Below, one piece after another: positions 11,716 through 24,778 of a DNA stretch of 64,000 nt. The DNA is from Xylogone sp. PMI_703 (Eukaryota > Ascomycota > Leotiomycetes), in NCBI GenBank assembly GCA_021399445.1, contig JAJTUQ010000004.1, positions 5,828,001 through 5,892,000 on the forward strand. Direction: 5' to 3'. The notes under the pieces were generated by a model. That model saw only the letters and a list, made by a program, of their open reading frames with translations, was not told the DNA's origin and made no database searches. Numbering within the stretch: the stretch's first letter is position 1; each line of letters starts with the position of its first letter. The position numbers were made by a program, and so were the translations under genes.

Positions 11716-12790
11716 AGTGTGACTTTTGGCAGCAAACTAGGCATAGCTAGTTTGTCGAAAGCAAACATGAAAATTTTGCATACACTACAAACTTGAGGAC
11801 CATCCACCCGGGACGACACATAGCAAAGCCATTCTTACTCACATGTCAAGAGAGGTTCTTTTTGTATACCACCTCGCGATACCCAATGAAATTTTTGAGC
11901 AGTCAAGGGGTCAGGGCTTGCATATCAGCGTTGATTTGGACATATTGTTGTTATTCCTAGTTAGTAGCGAGCTCATTGCCAAGATAGTCAGAAATAAGAA
12001 ATGCGTGCTTTCTTTTCATAGTTCGTCCAGAGGAGTGTAACCATTCTTGATGTATCCGTGGAAGTATCAGAAACTATCAGACTTCGATCAGGGCTGAGGC
12101 CAAGTGCGATGTAACTGTAGACCACATGCAAATCGTAGGAGAAGCTAGCTCTAAAGACGACGTCAAGTTCAGGCGCAACGCTTTGACCAAGATAGAATCT
12201 TGGCAATATTTGACAGGGACCATCTTTTCTCCACAATGGGACTGTACGGCAGTGAGTGGAGATCACCGGGAGCTGGAGAGGTTTAGGACTCGATCCAAGG
12301 TAGGAGTGAGACGGTTAAAGAGGAGCTACGGAGGTGACTAAGGCGCGCAAAAGGGGGCGGCTGACTGCCGGGTTGCATTGTGCCCGCATTCTTGCCTAAG
12401 CGGCTTCAGCCCGGCCTCGCCTGGTCGAGGGGCCCCCAACGCCTGTACACGTACAGCAGAGGCCCATCGTCGCCAGTTATCAACCGCGCTGCTTCTGCTC
12501 CCAAGGCTGCCTGCGAAGAGATAATCATCTCGAGGTCGGCATGAGTCAGAATATGTGGACCAGCGAGCATATCCACAGCAGATTCCCCCGGCACTGAGGT
12601 CCTTGACTGGCCGCTGTGCTGGTGGCGACCTGGTCGCTGACATGCGCTGCTCAGCCTCGTCCCTCTAGGCGCTCTGTTCTGCCTTCCCCGCTAATTAATT
12701 CTCCTGATAGGGCTTGATGCAGGCTGCCATTCTCACCTTCTCTCGCAGCCCAGCCTCTCTTGCGTCACAACGGATGTACCGCGCTGGTGA
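11716..12790. other. Intergenic
   Basis: About 1.1 kb. From 12.3 to 12.8 kb it becomes GC-rich with minus-strand frames of about 100 and 62 codons that overlap in different frames and match nothing I recognise. It most likely contains the promoter of the AAA+ gene. Confidence 0.5.
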
Positions 12791-12798
12791 TATAAAGG
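12791..12798 (+). promoter_or_regulatory. TATA box of the AAA+ ATPase gene
   Basis: TATAAAGG, about 425 nt upstream of the ATG at 13216 and about 75 nt upstream of a strong splice donor. This fits a core promoter followed by a short 5' exon and a 5'UTR intron. Confidence 0.5.
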
Positions 12799-12867
12799 TT
12801 CGTCCCTGTACCTGCTTGGGCAGCAATCATTCGAGTTTCTCTTGTACGAGAAGCAAGAACACAAAAG

Positions 12868-13050
12868 GTGAGTGACCGTTGAGCCTGACCGCCCCTTCCT
12901 CATGTCTTAGCTGTCAGCCGGCGTTTGGTGATTGGGTCGCCGCAAGGCTCCGCGTCTCTAGCTGCCTCCCCGTGACAACTGGCAGCTGTTGTCCAAAAAA
13001 TCCGTCCACGCCATTACTTCAAGAGATTGTCCTAATTCCCTGATTTCTAG
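12868..13050 (+). other. Putative 5'UTR intron of the AAA+ ATPase gene
   Basis: A GTGAGT donor follows AAAAG at 12868. A CCTAAT branch-like site and TTTCTAG acceptor end at 13050. The span is 183 nt and non-coding. Inferred from signals only. Confidence 0.4.
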
Positions 13051-13215
13051 TTTGCGGCCAGACTTTTGGTAGTTAAAGATCGCCAGAACCTTCTAAGTGG
13101 GAATCGAGCTACACCAGGGGAAACTGAGAGCCAGCCTTGCACTATTTGCCATTGTCAAAACTTTGGGAACCTGCTCTACGGAATACGCATGAGCTCGTGA
13201 ATCAAGATAGCCAAA

Positions 13216-16200
13216 ATGGATACTCCAACTACTAGCAAGAGCGACCTGACCACCGATCGGGAAGGGAGGACTCAATCTCTAGACGACAATTCAATTCCTC
13301 AGCAAGTTGAGACAAAGTCAAGGCAGGTGTCAGATAAGGTCCAAAGTTCTAAGCCAAAGAAGGCGAAACAAAAGATAACAAGGGCCAAAATCACAAAAGC
13401 ATCTTCCAAGAAGTCAAAAGAAGTTGAAAGCAGTAGTGAAGATGAGACCTCCAGTTCTGAGGATTCAGAATCTTCCTCAGACTCAGATTCAGAGGATTCA
13501 TACTCTGAGTCAAGTGAGTCTGAGGAAGATTCTGAATCTGAATCTGAGACTGAGAAGCAAAAGAGGAAGAGAAAAGAGAAGAAGAAGGCCAAGCGGAGGG
13601 CAAGAGACAAGCGCAGAGCTAAATCTAGGCGTAAGGCGAAGAAAGAGGTATAAAGCCAACAGTCTTCCTGTTACCCACTAGATTAAATGGCTAATCCATC
13701 ATCAGGACTCTTCCGATTCTGATTCCGACTCTGACTCTGATTCAGCCTCCGCTTCAGAATCAGCCACGGACTCTGATGAAGACGAGATTTCCGATATTGA
13801 GGACGACGATCTAGCTGAGCAGAACGCCGACCTTCAAAGCCAGCTCCTCCAAATGCAGCAGCAGCTTCAGCTCCAAAACCTTGGGCAGCCAGCCCTAGGC
13901 GGCACAAATTGGGGACAATTAAATGGCTTAGGTGGTGGCTTGGTACGGGGTCTAAGAGGCGGGTTGAGAGGAGGTAGGCGAGGAGGCCGCCTGGCCATTA
14001 ATAACAGAGGCAGGAATTCTGCTCTTGGATTGGATGCTCGCCGCAAGAAGAAGGCAAAGAAATCAAAGAAGGAGAAACGTGGTAAACGTGGCAGTAAGCT
14101 CGAGTATAAGCGGGTTGACCAGCTATGGGATAGCAGCATCCACAATTACAAGCTCACGGATACTGCCGAAGATGAAGAAAGCTCAGAGTATGACCAGTAT
14201 CTATTCAACGTTCGAAGAACGTTTGACTGGGAGGGCAAATATAAGGTGTGTCTTGTTTCTCTGCGGCCTGTGGCGAGACTTACTAATTTCTCTAGAACAC
14301 TGTTGTTGACATCAAGAGTAAACTCCTAAAGGAAGCTCTGAGCGAGGTCATGGAGGGCATAAAGGGCGTCAGCTTAGTAGAGGAAAGCCCGTCAATCGAT
14401 CCTAACCTTCTCTTCTTGTACCTTGAAGATCTCCGAACATTGTTCAAGGAACTGAAGAATAAAAAAATTACCGTCAAGAAGGGTAAAAAGAAGGCAAAGA
14501 AACGGGCTGAAAATAAGAGGAAGCATCTCAAGGTTCTTCTTAAGTACCTGGACAAGGATTATGCCTCAACAAAGAAGACTCTATACCCAATGCTCGAGTC
14601 CGGACTTATCACATTCGACCTTCTATGGGCTCTTTACAAGCCAAATACTCTTGCCTATACAAGCACCTATGGTTCATTAGATGAGCCACGTGCATTCAAG
14701 ATTGAGTTGGCTGAAAAGGAATATAGCTTTATGAAGGGAGAATGGTATAGCGTCGAAGGAAAGTATCTCGAGTATGATGGCAAAGTATGGGGAATGGGTA
14801 TGTGACGAAAAAGGAATTCAAACTTGGACTGTGCTAACAATTATAGGTACTATGGAATGCGATGTACCTGCATTTAAAGGTGCAAGAAAGATAACAAGCC
14901 TCAATTGCTACCCTCTCAAATTCCACAAGAATGAGACCAAAATCCGGGCAGAGCTTATTGAAAGAGGGAAGAAGTTTGTTTCTTTGCAAGGCGTCCATTA
15001 CAAGAGCCATGAAGGAATGGCATACTACAAGAAGCGCAAACAGATCATCAAGGTCAATATTAATGGCCGAATTATGATCGATCCCGCGATTCATCGTAGA
15101 ATCCTACCCAACTACAACGTCAGCACCGTCAAGCCCCAAGATGCCGATCTGGCTGACTCATCCGATGTCGATTCAGATGAGGGATGTGGCTGCGATGATG
15201 ATAGCTCTGACGAGGAACAGCACTATATTGAAGAAAGAGAGATCATTGATAGAGAGTCCGACGATGCTCCAAGATCAAAAATGAAGGTCGTTATGGATGA
15301 GAAGAACCATCCATGCATTGTTGAGGTGCCAGTTGATGCAGATGGTCAAGAAATAGCCGTAGAGAAACTGGATGCAATTGCACGTGAAAACGAAGATGGT
15401 GAAGAGAACAAGAAAGAAGAAATCCCTGTCTTCACAGACGAGGAGTATCTCATTGCTTCTCCGGTTGTTCTTGGTTTTGCATTTGCAGAGAAGCTCTGGC
15501 TTGAGTTTACGGTCTCTGGTGTCAAAGATATCGTGTGGAACGAGGGAGCTTATGATTCCCTAGTCCTCGAAAACAACACCAAGGCAATCGTCAAGGCTCT
15601 TGTTGAATCTCATAAATATCACCCTGCAAAGAGCATCGATGATGTCATTCAAGGCAAAGGCAAAGGACTTGTAGCCGTTCTTCATGGTCCTCCTGGAACT
15701 GGAAAGACCCTCACCGCTGAGGGTATCTCTGAGCTCTTACGCTGCCCATTATACATGGTAAGCGCCGGTGAACTGGGCACAGATCCACGCACACTAGAAG
15801 GCGAGCTGCAGAAGATCCTCGATATTGCTCATGCTTGGGGCGCGGTTCTACTTCTAGATGAAGCCGATGTCTTCTTGGAAAAGCGTACGATCCAAGATAT
15901 CCACCGAAATGCTCTTGTTTCAATATTTTTGAGGCTGCTGGAATACTTCCAAGGCATTATTTTCTTGACTACTAATCGTGTAGAGGTAAATCTCTCTAGT
16001 CCAATTCTTCTATTTACAGTTGTTCTAACCTTGAGCCAGACTTTCGACGATGCCTTCCAGTCTCGTATCCATATTGCACTCCGCTATGGCGATCTTACCA
16101 CCAAGGCCAAAAAGGCAGTTTTCAAGATGTTTATTGAGCGTGTTCGTATTCTTGAAGGCGTGGAGACGATGCCATTTACTGAAGAGGATTTCAACACTCT

Positions 16201-16387
16201 GGCTCGTCACAACCTGAATGGCAGGCAGATCAAGAATACCATACGCACTGCACAGGCCCTGGCGGTCAACAACAAGGAGCCAATGAGCATGGCACATATC
16301 AAACGTGTGCTGGATGTAAGCAATGCCTTTGATAGAGATCTCAAAGGTGGTCCTGGCTTTGAGGATGCAATGAGGGGCTACTTCTAA
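13216..16387 (+). CDS. AAA+ ATPase with Ser/acidic repeats and an RGG-type N-terminus, 986 aa
   Basis: Five exons: 13216-13647, 13706-14245, 14296-14797, 14847-15985 and 16040-16387. Introns are 50-58 nt and all phases agree. Residues about 70-185 are dense Ser/Asp/Glu repeats interrupted by a very basic Lys/Arg block. A Gln/Leu stretch and a Gly/Arg (RGG-like) block follow at about 220-260, then another Lys-rich block. The middle (about 330-600) is a conserved-looking domain often found before the ATPase in filamentous-fungal AAA proteins. The AAA module has Walker A GPPGTGKT at about 771, Walker B LLLDEAD at about 826, sensor-1 TTN, and an arginine-finger region DDAFQSRIH just after the last intron. 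A single AAA domain suggests a hexameric remodelling ATPase. The substrate is unknown, and the N-terminus suggests nuclear or RNA/chromatin association (inference). Confidence 0.9.
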
Positions 16388-16923
16388 TGATTTCGTGGTT
16401 GACCGCTTCTGATGTTATTTTCTCCCTTATTTGTTCTAATGACTCTTTCCTCTTATGACTTCTACTTTTGTTCTCTAGCCCGTTATGAGCATGCATTATT
16501 ATAGGGATATTTTCTTCGAATGGATTGGCTTGGGATATGGAATGACGGACGGACGGGTCACATAACTGGATATGGATGCCAGAAAGAGCGGGGGTGTTAT
16601 ACAGGTTTCCTTTCATCCGATTATAAATAGTTAGATACCATCTCTTCTCTTCTTTCTTGTAACTTTTCAGGAACCGGATATATTAAAGATGGTATCATAA
16701 TCGATAGTTGGAACTTAAGAGCATGTTGATTCATTCAATAGCAAATGCTTCACATTTGAAGTGGCGAGAAGAATCTTTTATCGTATGGAAGAATCATATG
16801 TTACAAACATTGAAGAAAAGTCTACATGAGTTTCGTTCTAGCCTGCAACCCGTGATGGACCCTTCCAGATCCCTTTGTGCCCCGACTCGTTATCCTGTAC
16901 ACAGCACGCCTTACGCATACCAC
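16388..16923. other. Convergent 3' intergenic region
   Basis: Shared downstream region of the AAA+ gene (plus) and malate dehydrogenase (minus). AT-rich, no frame of interest. Confidence 0.6.
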
Positions 16924-18225
16924 TTAGTTGCCTGGGTTCTGGGCAACGAAAGCAACACCCTTCTCAATGTTCTAGGAGCAAACATTAGTATTTGCGTTTG
17001 TAAAGAAAATGATTGAAACTATATGAACTGGAAGGAGGGCTGGGATGTATCTGAAAAACGCACCTTCTTGAGATCAACCAAAGCTGCATCCAAAAGCTTC
17101 TGCTCCTCCGCGGTAACCTCTCCAACTGGGTGGATCTTCTCAACACCACTGGGTCCAAGCTCAACCTTGCTGGCGAAGAAGTCGATGCCCTGGTCCTTGT
17201 AAAGTGGGCTGTCCACGAAGGTAGGCTCAACAACACCCTTAACACCCTGGGAAGCCTTCAACAAGCTCTCGGTGAATCGGGCACCTGCCATGGCCATGGA
17301 GAGGGTAGCAGATCCGGCACCAGCCTTAGCCTGGACGACTTCATCACCACCGAATTGGACACGCTTGAGGAGAGCCTCGTTGCCTACGAGGTTACCGTGC
17401 TTGGATTGCGAGAAGAGAGGAACGATGGTGACGCCGGAGTGACCACCGACAACGGTGATGTTCTCATCCGCGGGGTCGGTGTTCTCGATCTCAGAGACGA
17501 AGCGGGAAGCACGAACGACATCGAGGGTGGTGACACCGAACAGGCGCTTGGGGTTGTAGACGCCCTTGGCCTTGAAAACCTCACGGACAATGGGGACGGT
17601 GGAGTTGACTGGGTTGGAGATGACGAGAATGTTAGCCTCTGGGCAGTTCTCCGCGCAGGCCTTGGCGAGATCGCGGACAATGGAGGCGTTGGTGTTGAAG
17701 AGGTCGTCACGGGTCATGCCAGGCTTTCTGGGGACACCGGCGGGGATGACGACGATCTCTGCGCCCTTGAGAGCTTCGGACAAGCCAGATGGTGTTGGGT
17801 CGTAGCCCTTGACTGTGCTCTTTGTGTTGATATGGCTGATATCGGCGGCGACACCTGTAATTGAGCGAAGGGGTAAATATTAGAGGGGGATTGAACTTCT
17901 GGAATAGCTCCAAATTGGAGAGAATAGCGACGGCGACGACGAACCTGGTCCACCTCGGATATCATATAAACCTAATTCTGTGACTCTGTTGTTGAGCTTC
18001 AATAGAAGAGAGAGAGGCTGTCCAATGCCTCCAGCAGCACCGAGAACTGTGACCTTGGAGAGCTGTGTTGACAAGATAGTCAGTACCGTTGGATCCGAAT
18101 GAGCAGATTTTCAACAAGGGCAAATTTCAGCAATTTTCGAAAGAGCTCCGACTTACATCTCTGGCCGAGGCAGAGAAAGCTCTCCTCTGGGCAGCGCCGA
18201 GGACACTTCTGCGTACAGCGAACAT
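16924..18225 (-). CDS. MDH1: Mitochondrial malate dehydrogenase
   Basis: Catalyses the NAD-dependent interconversion of malate and oxaloacetate in the TCA cycle. Four exons: 18225-18157, 18062-17945, 17854-17064 and 16971-16924. The 341-aa product is the usual length. Exon 1 (23 residues, Arg/Ser/Ala-rich, no acidic residue until its end) is a typical mitochondrial targeting sequence. Exon 2 carries the Rossmann glycine motif GAAGGIG (residues 31-37). Substrate-binding arginines occur in the [13 protein letters not shown] loop, and the catalytic histidine in VGGHSG. The last exon is only 48 nt and adds the expected C-terminus (NIEKGVAFV). Introns are 94, 90 and 92 nt; the second has a weaker GTTCGT donor. 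No peroxisomal PTS1 tail is present, consistent with the mitochondrial isoform. Confidence 0.96.
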
Positions 18226-18861
18226 GATGAAGATGTGTTGCGGAGCGGGGGGCGGGATCAATTGATGGAGTTAAGCAGCAGTTGTGGTTGAGAATGGATG
18301 GGGAAATTCCCTCGCACGGTGGAAAGGGCTTAAAGCTTCGATCACGAGTTGGCTTTTGCCGGGCGAACTTCGGGCTTTGCTCGGGACCAGTCGCTAAGAA
18401 GTCCCACCCCGGAACTTTATTCCCGGATTGCCCCGTAACCTACTTTGACAATCTTGGGGGACGGTTCTTGACAGGAACGGAGAGACTAAACATTAAATCA
18501 TAAAAATTATTTTATACAGATACCACTGCCCACATATTCTGTATATTGCCTAGACGATATTGATTACTCTAGGAATACCAAGTTCCAAGCCTTAACTTAA
18601 ATATCAAAACTGTATCACTTAAAATGTGGCAAGCATATATATGTTCGTATGACGAAGAGTCTATTCCGATCTAATGATCTGTGATCTATCTTCTATCTGC
18701 ATTTCCGGCGTTGCTAGGCATAAAGACATAATAATCCCAAGCGATGTAAACGCGGCGTAAAACAAAGGAAAACCCCCAAAGACCCAGTATAGTATTGTGC
18801 ATCCTGAATTAACACGACCTTTTTCTTTTTATATCCTGTATCCGACATGATAACCAGCCAT
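18226..18861. other. Intergenic: MDH1 promoter and EF3 3' flank
   Basis: Both neighbours are on the minus strand. The part next to MDH1 is GC-richer; the part next to EF3 is AT-rich and probably its 3'UTR. No other gene was seen. Confidence 0.6.
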
Positions 18862-21800
18862 TTAATCATCCTCATCAGAGAAAACTTCCTCGCCCCTCTT
18901 GCGGCGAGCCATGCGTTCCTTCTTCTTCTTTCTTAACTCAGAAGATGTAAGCTTGGCCTTCTTCTTTGTAGAAACGATCTTGTTACCCATAGCATCGAAC
19001 TTTTCTTCCTCCTCCTCGTCATCACCCTTTAATCTTGGTCCGGAACCTTGTCCCTGAACCCAGTTGTGGCCGGAAGGAGTCATCTTACCATCCATGACAG
19101 CCCAGACTTCCTCAGTCAAGTCCTTAGTGAACTCAGACGAGTGGGTAATGATGATGACACCACCCTCGAAAGCCTTAAGGGCCTTGGAAAGAGCACCAAG
19201 AGAGTCACGGTCAAGGTAGTTGGTAGGTTCATCAAGAACGATCAAGTGGGGCCGCTGCCACGAGCAAGCAGCAAGCACGACCTTGACACGCTGACCACCA
19301 GAGAGACCCAACATACGAGAGTGAGAGACAAGTTCGGCATCAAGGCCGAAGTTAGCGCAGTGAGCTTCGATCTCCTTTCGGACCAGTGGTCTGAATTGAC
19401 CGCTGGCGAGAGCCTCCTTCTGGTCAACCTCAGCAACCATCTTTTGATGGGAAGCCAAGAGCTCGTTACGAGGAATCCATGCGTTGTCAGCAGTCATCAT
19501 AGGAGTCCATCTCTCGTTCTTCATGCCAACGTTCTCTCCGAGAGCGAACGAACACTCATATTCGTAAGAGTTCTTGAACTTACGTCGAGCATGGATGCCG
19601 ATGACGCGACGTTGGGTACCCTCGATCTTGTAGATCTTGTCCATAGCCTTCTCATCCTCCTCAGTGACGATCTTGTTGGCACGGTCCATGGTCTCACGAT
19701 CTTCGCCAGTCTGGAAACGCCACTGGATATACTCGGAAGGAGTCTTCTCCAAGTGGTGGTCGATGTGTGCGAAAGCGTGCTGCTTGATGTAGGCGATACG
19801 GATGTTTTCGTGGGTGTAGACGTCACCAGTGGTTGGGATAAGCTCACCAGTCAAGACGTTGACAAGGGTAGACTTTCCAGCACCGTTAGGACCGATGACA
19901 GCGATACGAGAACCAAGGGAGCATTGGAAGGTAATATCGGTAAGTTGTGGCTTGGGGGTACCTGGGTATTGGAAGGTCATCTTGCTGACACGGACGATAG
20001 CCTTGGCCTTGGTCTTGACACCTTCAAGGAAACCGGGCTCTGGGAACTTGAACTCGAGATCGGAAGCACCGAGTTCATAGTATGACTTGGCGGATGGAAC
20101 TCGCTTGACGAATTCCTTCAAGTTACCACGGTATCTCTTGAGCTTGAATCGCTCGTAGTGGATGATGTGTTGGCAAACGTTGTCAAGGAAGCCGCTGTCG
20201 TGAGAGACGATGATGGAGGTGCAAGGGGAGTTGATAAGGTAGTCTTCAAGCCACTTGACGTTCTTGACGTCCAAGTGGTTGGTAGGCTCATCGAGCAAAA
20301 GGATATCTGGTGCCTCGAAGACGGCACGAGCAAGAGCCAACTTCATCTTCCAACCACCGGAGAGAGCAGTGATTTCGTTCTTGATCATCTCTGGGGTGAA
20401 GCCGAATTCAGCAAGCTTCTTCTCGACTTCCTCTTGAGTAGTCTTGACGCCAACAGCCTCGAGCTTCTTCATGGTCCAGGCAATGGTGGTCTGCTCGGTA
20501 TCGGCAGCATCAAGATCGTGCTCGACGAACACAGTCTTGACCTCGTCCTTCTTTGGGAAACCCTCGACCTGCTCGTTGTTGATGGCACGCATGAGAGTGG
20601 ACTTGCCGGAACCGTTAGGACCGCAGAGACCGTAACGCTGGCCACGCTTAAGACGGAGATGAGTCTGGTTGAGAAGGATCTTAGCACCATAGGCCAAGTT
20701 GAATGTGCAGTTGCAGAGATCCTCGCCTTCCTCCTCATCGGCCTCAACTTCGTCCTCTTCCTCGGCACCAGGGGATGCCTTTCGGCGGAGGGTATCGACG
20801 ATGCTTTGAGCGTCGCTCTCGCCAATGATAGCAGTGACATATGCCTTGAGGTTGGTGCTCCAGGCAGTGCTGTCAGCCTCCTTCTCGTCGATTAATTGAC
20901 CGCCAATAGCGGCAATGAACTCAAGAACGGGGTCGAACTTGGTGATGGCGTCCTTGTGGCTGGAAGAGAGAACTTCGGTCAACACAGTCTTGACGGTGGA
21001 GATGTCACCAGCGTGCGAGACTTCTGGGATCTTGCCATCCTTGACGTTACCGACACGGACGAGAGTGTCCAAGGCTTGCTTGGTCTTCTCACGAGCCTCA
21101 GGATCAGCCAAGTTCTCGTAGTTCTTGTTGAGACCTGGCATCAACTTTGGCAAGAAAGCAGCGACGATGTTAGGATCCTCGACGAGCTTGCACATGTTGT
21201 CAACAATGACAGCAGACTTGCGCTTGATGGCGGTCTCACGCTCAGCGAGACCACGATCCAGCAGAGGAACCATGATGGCCAAGGTTGGCTCATGGACGTC
21301 AGTGACGAAGGTAGTAGCACCAAGAAGATGAACAGTCTCTGGGACGTTCTCTGGCTTGGCAATACACTTGATGAGCTCGGGAATGAAACGCTCAATATCC
21401 TTGTTGACGATAAGACCGCAAACCTTCTCCATTGTACCGTAAGCCATCTTCTTAACTTCTGGCTTGGTATCCCACATCGACTCAGAGACGACTGGGATGA
21501 GGTCTGGTACACGGAAAGAGAGTTGGACTGGTGCGGTCTCGACGAGAGCCTCGATACAGCTGAGACCAGTGATCTTCTCCTGCCATTTCTGGGCGGTGAG
21601 GATCGAGTTGATGATGGGTGGAAGTACGGCCTTGACAGCGTTGGGGTTGACGGCCTTGACGATTGCCAAAGCAGTCTCTTGGGCAGCGTTCTTAACCGGA
21701 ACCATCTTGTCGCCAACAGCGGCCAAGACGGCTGGCAGGAGGACGACTAGGTATGGCTCAACAGTAGCAGAGAGGTCGGAGTATTCGGCGATAGCCTTGA

Positions 21801-22249
21801 TGGCATTGAGGGCACGTTCCCGCACAGCGGCATCTTTCTTGTTTGCGAGTTGCTTCTTCAAGGTATCGACGGTCCTGAAAAAATTGAAGTGTTAGCAAAA
21901 GCTGTTGAATCGACGATGAATCAAATTTTTCACGGGGCAGAAGAATTAAGATTATCATCAGACCGACTGATCAAAGTCCATCAACTCGAAGGAGAGAAAT
22001 CCTCGAACGTTGCTGTTGCACTCCGATGCAGCGGGGTTGCAGAGATGAAAATCGGTGAGGAACTTACTTGGTGGGAGTTTCCTTATCTTCAATATCGCCG
22101 TTAATGAAGGTGGCGAGGTTGTGGGTGGCAGCATTAATTTCGTCTTGGGCCTTTGACACAGTCAACTTGGCCATAAGCTCATCGAGCACCTTTATCGAGT
22201 TCTTGGTCTCCATGTTGCCTGCTGAAGATGCTTCGGTGATGGCGGGCAT
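18862..22249 (-). CDS. TEF3: Translation elongation factor 3 (EF-3), ABC-F ATPase
   Basis: Ribosome-associated ATPase, essential in yeast translation, that helps release E-site tRNA. Two exons, 22249-22068 and 21874-18862, separated by a 193-nt intron. The product is 1064 aa, close to yeast EF-3 (1044). The N-terminal half holds HEAT repeats. Two ABC modules follow, with Walker [10 protein letters not shown] near residue 475 and GPNGAGKST near 720, signature motifs LSGGWK and LSGGQR, and Walker [12 protein letters not shown] and [11 protein letters not shown]. The insertion after the second P-loop is the EF-3 chromodomain-like segment. A highly basic tail ([13 protein letters not shown]) ends in an acidic stretch, as expected for ribosome binding. 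Codon use is strongly biased, as in a highly expressed gene, and this leaves long antisense open frames. Confidence 0.97.
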
Positions 22250-24778
22250 GTTTTGGAGAAAAGAGGATTGTGGGAAATTTATGTAGGATTTTTCGACGCT
22301 AACTTATCGGCGCGGCGGGGGTATCTTGTGGCAGAAAAAAAAAGGACAGACTTGTTTCTGTCGACCGATGCTTTTGATTTCCCTCGCTGTCTACTCTACC
22401 GTTGCCTTCTATGCAGAACAGAAGAACGATAGCAAAGATAGAAAAGACAATATAACAAAAAATGAAATGAATGAGGAATGCGTTGGAAAGGGCAGTCGAG
22501 GGCAGAGGGAGGCCTTTTAAGCCAGATAATCGAGACAGATTTTTTTTTGGGCAGGGATCTTTCGCTTACGGGACCCCTAGCGCAGAGATACAGATCCCAC
22601 CATTCGACCTTCCGCAACGCTATCACAGTGCTAATTTTTTTCGCTGTGATTCATGGCTCGTGGCAAACGGTGGTAATGGGCTTACTACGGGATGTATTCT
22701 CCGTGATCTGGCTACAAGTGGAATTCTCTAGAACGCAGACGGCAAAACAACTTGTGAGGCTCCAGAGTCAGGAGAAATGTTTTAACTCCGGCAATGGACG
22801 GTGCAATCGCTCAGGATGTTTTACAAAGCCGTATTATCGCTTCACTGATAAGTGCAGGAGCCAGGAGTCGATGCGCTGAATCCTCTCACCGCCCTCAGCC
22901 CCGAAAATAATAATCCCATGCCTCCTCATGCATCCTCAATGCCTCACTCCCCCGACTCCCAACCATTGCCAGCCGTCGCCGCCAGCCAGCCAAATCGCCC
23001 TGCTTCGCCACCTTAGCTCATGCCGGAAAATAGCAACCTGTGTCGCCACTCAGCCAATTACTGCTGGGCGTCTGGAGCGTGCCGCAAGGAGAGATTAACG
23101 TTTACTCTAGTCTGATTCGGCATCCCTGGCCTTCCTCTTTCCCTTTGCCGTGAAAAAGTCTTGGTGACGGCGCTATCCATGATTCGCCATCCCAGACGAG
23201 CCAGACGAGCCAGAATGTGTCGGGTGTGTGCTGTGCTTCGCCGTGGTACAGTCGAGAAGCACAAGAAGTAGAGAAAACTCCAGGACACCCGTCCATCCAC
23301 TAGAAATTTTGCAGGACCCAGATGTCCTCGATGTCCTCTGAACCAAACTCCAGAGCCGGTAGGACACACCGATGTTAGCTTCCCTCAGAGAGCCTGTCAA
23401 AGAAGCGTAGTATTTGCCACAATATGGTGTTCTACGTCAATTCCATGTTGCATTGGTTTCACGCTTACGGGTCCTGCGGTTGGCCCCCTTTATGGCTCTC
23501 GTTCTCGTCCTCTCGACTTTGCTCTAATACTGTGTATGCACAATGTCTTTTTTGTCGCTACGCTGACCGCAAGAAAAGGAAGCTAATTTAGCCCTGCCAG
23601 AGGAAAGAGGAAGCGTCAACCATGCCAACAGATATGTTGAGCGTAAGCCGTGTGCTACGTGTAAGCCGCCCAGCTGATGTTGCCCACTTTACTTCGTACT
23701 GTACAGTACAGTGAAGATGCTTCGAATCCCCTTGTCCATACAGTATGAGATAATACTGTGTGGTCAGCAAAAACGATTCTTTTCTCGCCTAGCTGACCTG
23801 CGCCTCCTGGCGATCAAAATTCACACGTGCAGCGGTGAAGCGAGGCGTGATCTCAAAGCCTTCATTTTTGGTTTTTGAAGTCATTTCAGAATTTGGATAC
23901 CCCAGATTCTGACCGATAAAAGTCTCCACAATCCGCTTATGATTGTGCGATAAGAGATTCCGCCACTTCAGATAATATGCGGGGGTAGTGAAACCTTGGC
24001 TGGAGGTTGAGGGCTGCACCTGGAGTTGCTTGTTCCTGCCTGTACTTCGGTACATAGGTACTTGCGGTCCTACTCATTTCTCTCTTGTAGATGGCTACAC
24101 TTTATCCAGCATCTGAAGTAGTTTGGCTAGGGAAAATGTTTTTTTCCCCCTATCTCATATATTTCTTATCATAGAGTAGTATGAAGGTCCGTGCATATGT
24201 TAATTTGTTGTTAGGGCAACATCTCCATTGCCTTGAGACATGAGATATTCGGATCAATAAGTCAAGTAATAGTCGTACCTCCGCAAATCTTGACAACTAT
24301 TAAAGTTAGGGCTAACCATGGCCCAATTGAGACCAGGCAAAACTGATAAGATGAACGGTTTGCAAATTTGGAGCAGGACAAAATTTATAGCGAGGCATAT
24401 TTTTATGCTTATCTTGATTTTATACCCTTGACTACATCGTGACGTAAATGCTAGCATTCTATTTCTACGAACAAGCTTATAATCGAAAATTGCCTGGGTC
24501 TCACTATGAGACTATTCTTCCTGATTGTGTAAGTAAAATGCCGCGTTTTTGATGTGAGCCATGGAGAAAGGCTGCTACGAATTTAGAGTGCTCCATCATG
24601 AGCTGCCTAAATCCTGGCGTAACTACTTACCAATAACTTGTAGCCCTACCAATGGTATGCAGGGATTGTTGCTAGCGTGCATGCCTCGATTCCATGATAT
24701 TGAGCCGCCTTGCATGGTAGTTTAAGAAGCTTCACGTACTTGGATCCGTCCTCCTTTTCTATTTATTTGGATACTTTG
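22250..24778. other. Non-coding region between divergent genes
   Basis: About 2.5 kb between the EF3 start (minus) and the macro-domain gene (plus). Open frames are short, overlap on both strands and show no family motif. Homopolymer tracts occur near 22.33 and 22.53 kb, and a 9-bp tandem duplication occurs at 23192-23209. It presumably holds the strong EF3 promoter at the left end. Nothing else was recognised. Confidence 0.55.

Noticed and set aside
17130..17864. 244-codon plus-strand frame opposite malate dehydrogenase
   Set aside because: Antisense shadow with Gly/Asp/Val-rich composition produced by the biased codons of MDH1.
19048..21750. Long plus-strand open frames (345, 245 and 284 codons) opposite EF3
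   Set aside because: They are antisense to a confidently identified, highly codon-biased gene and consist of Leu/Val/Asp/Ser-rich sequence typical of reverse-complemented biased codons; no start context or motif.
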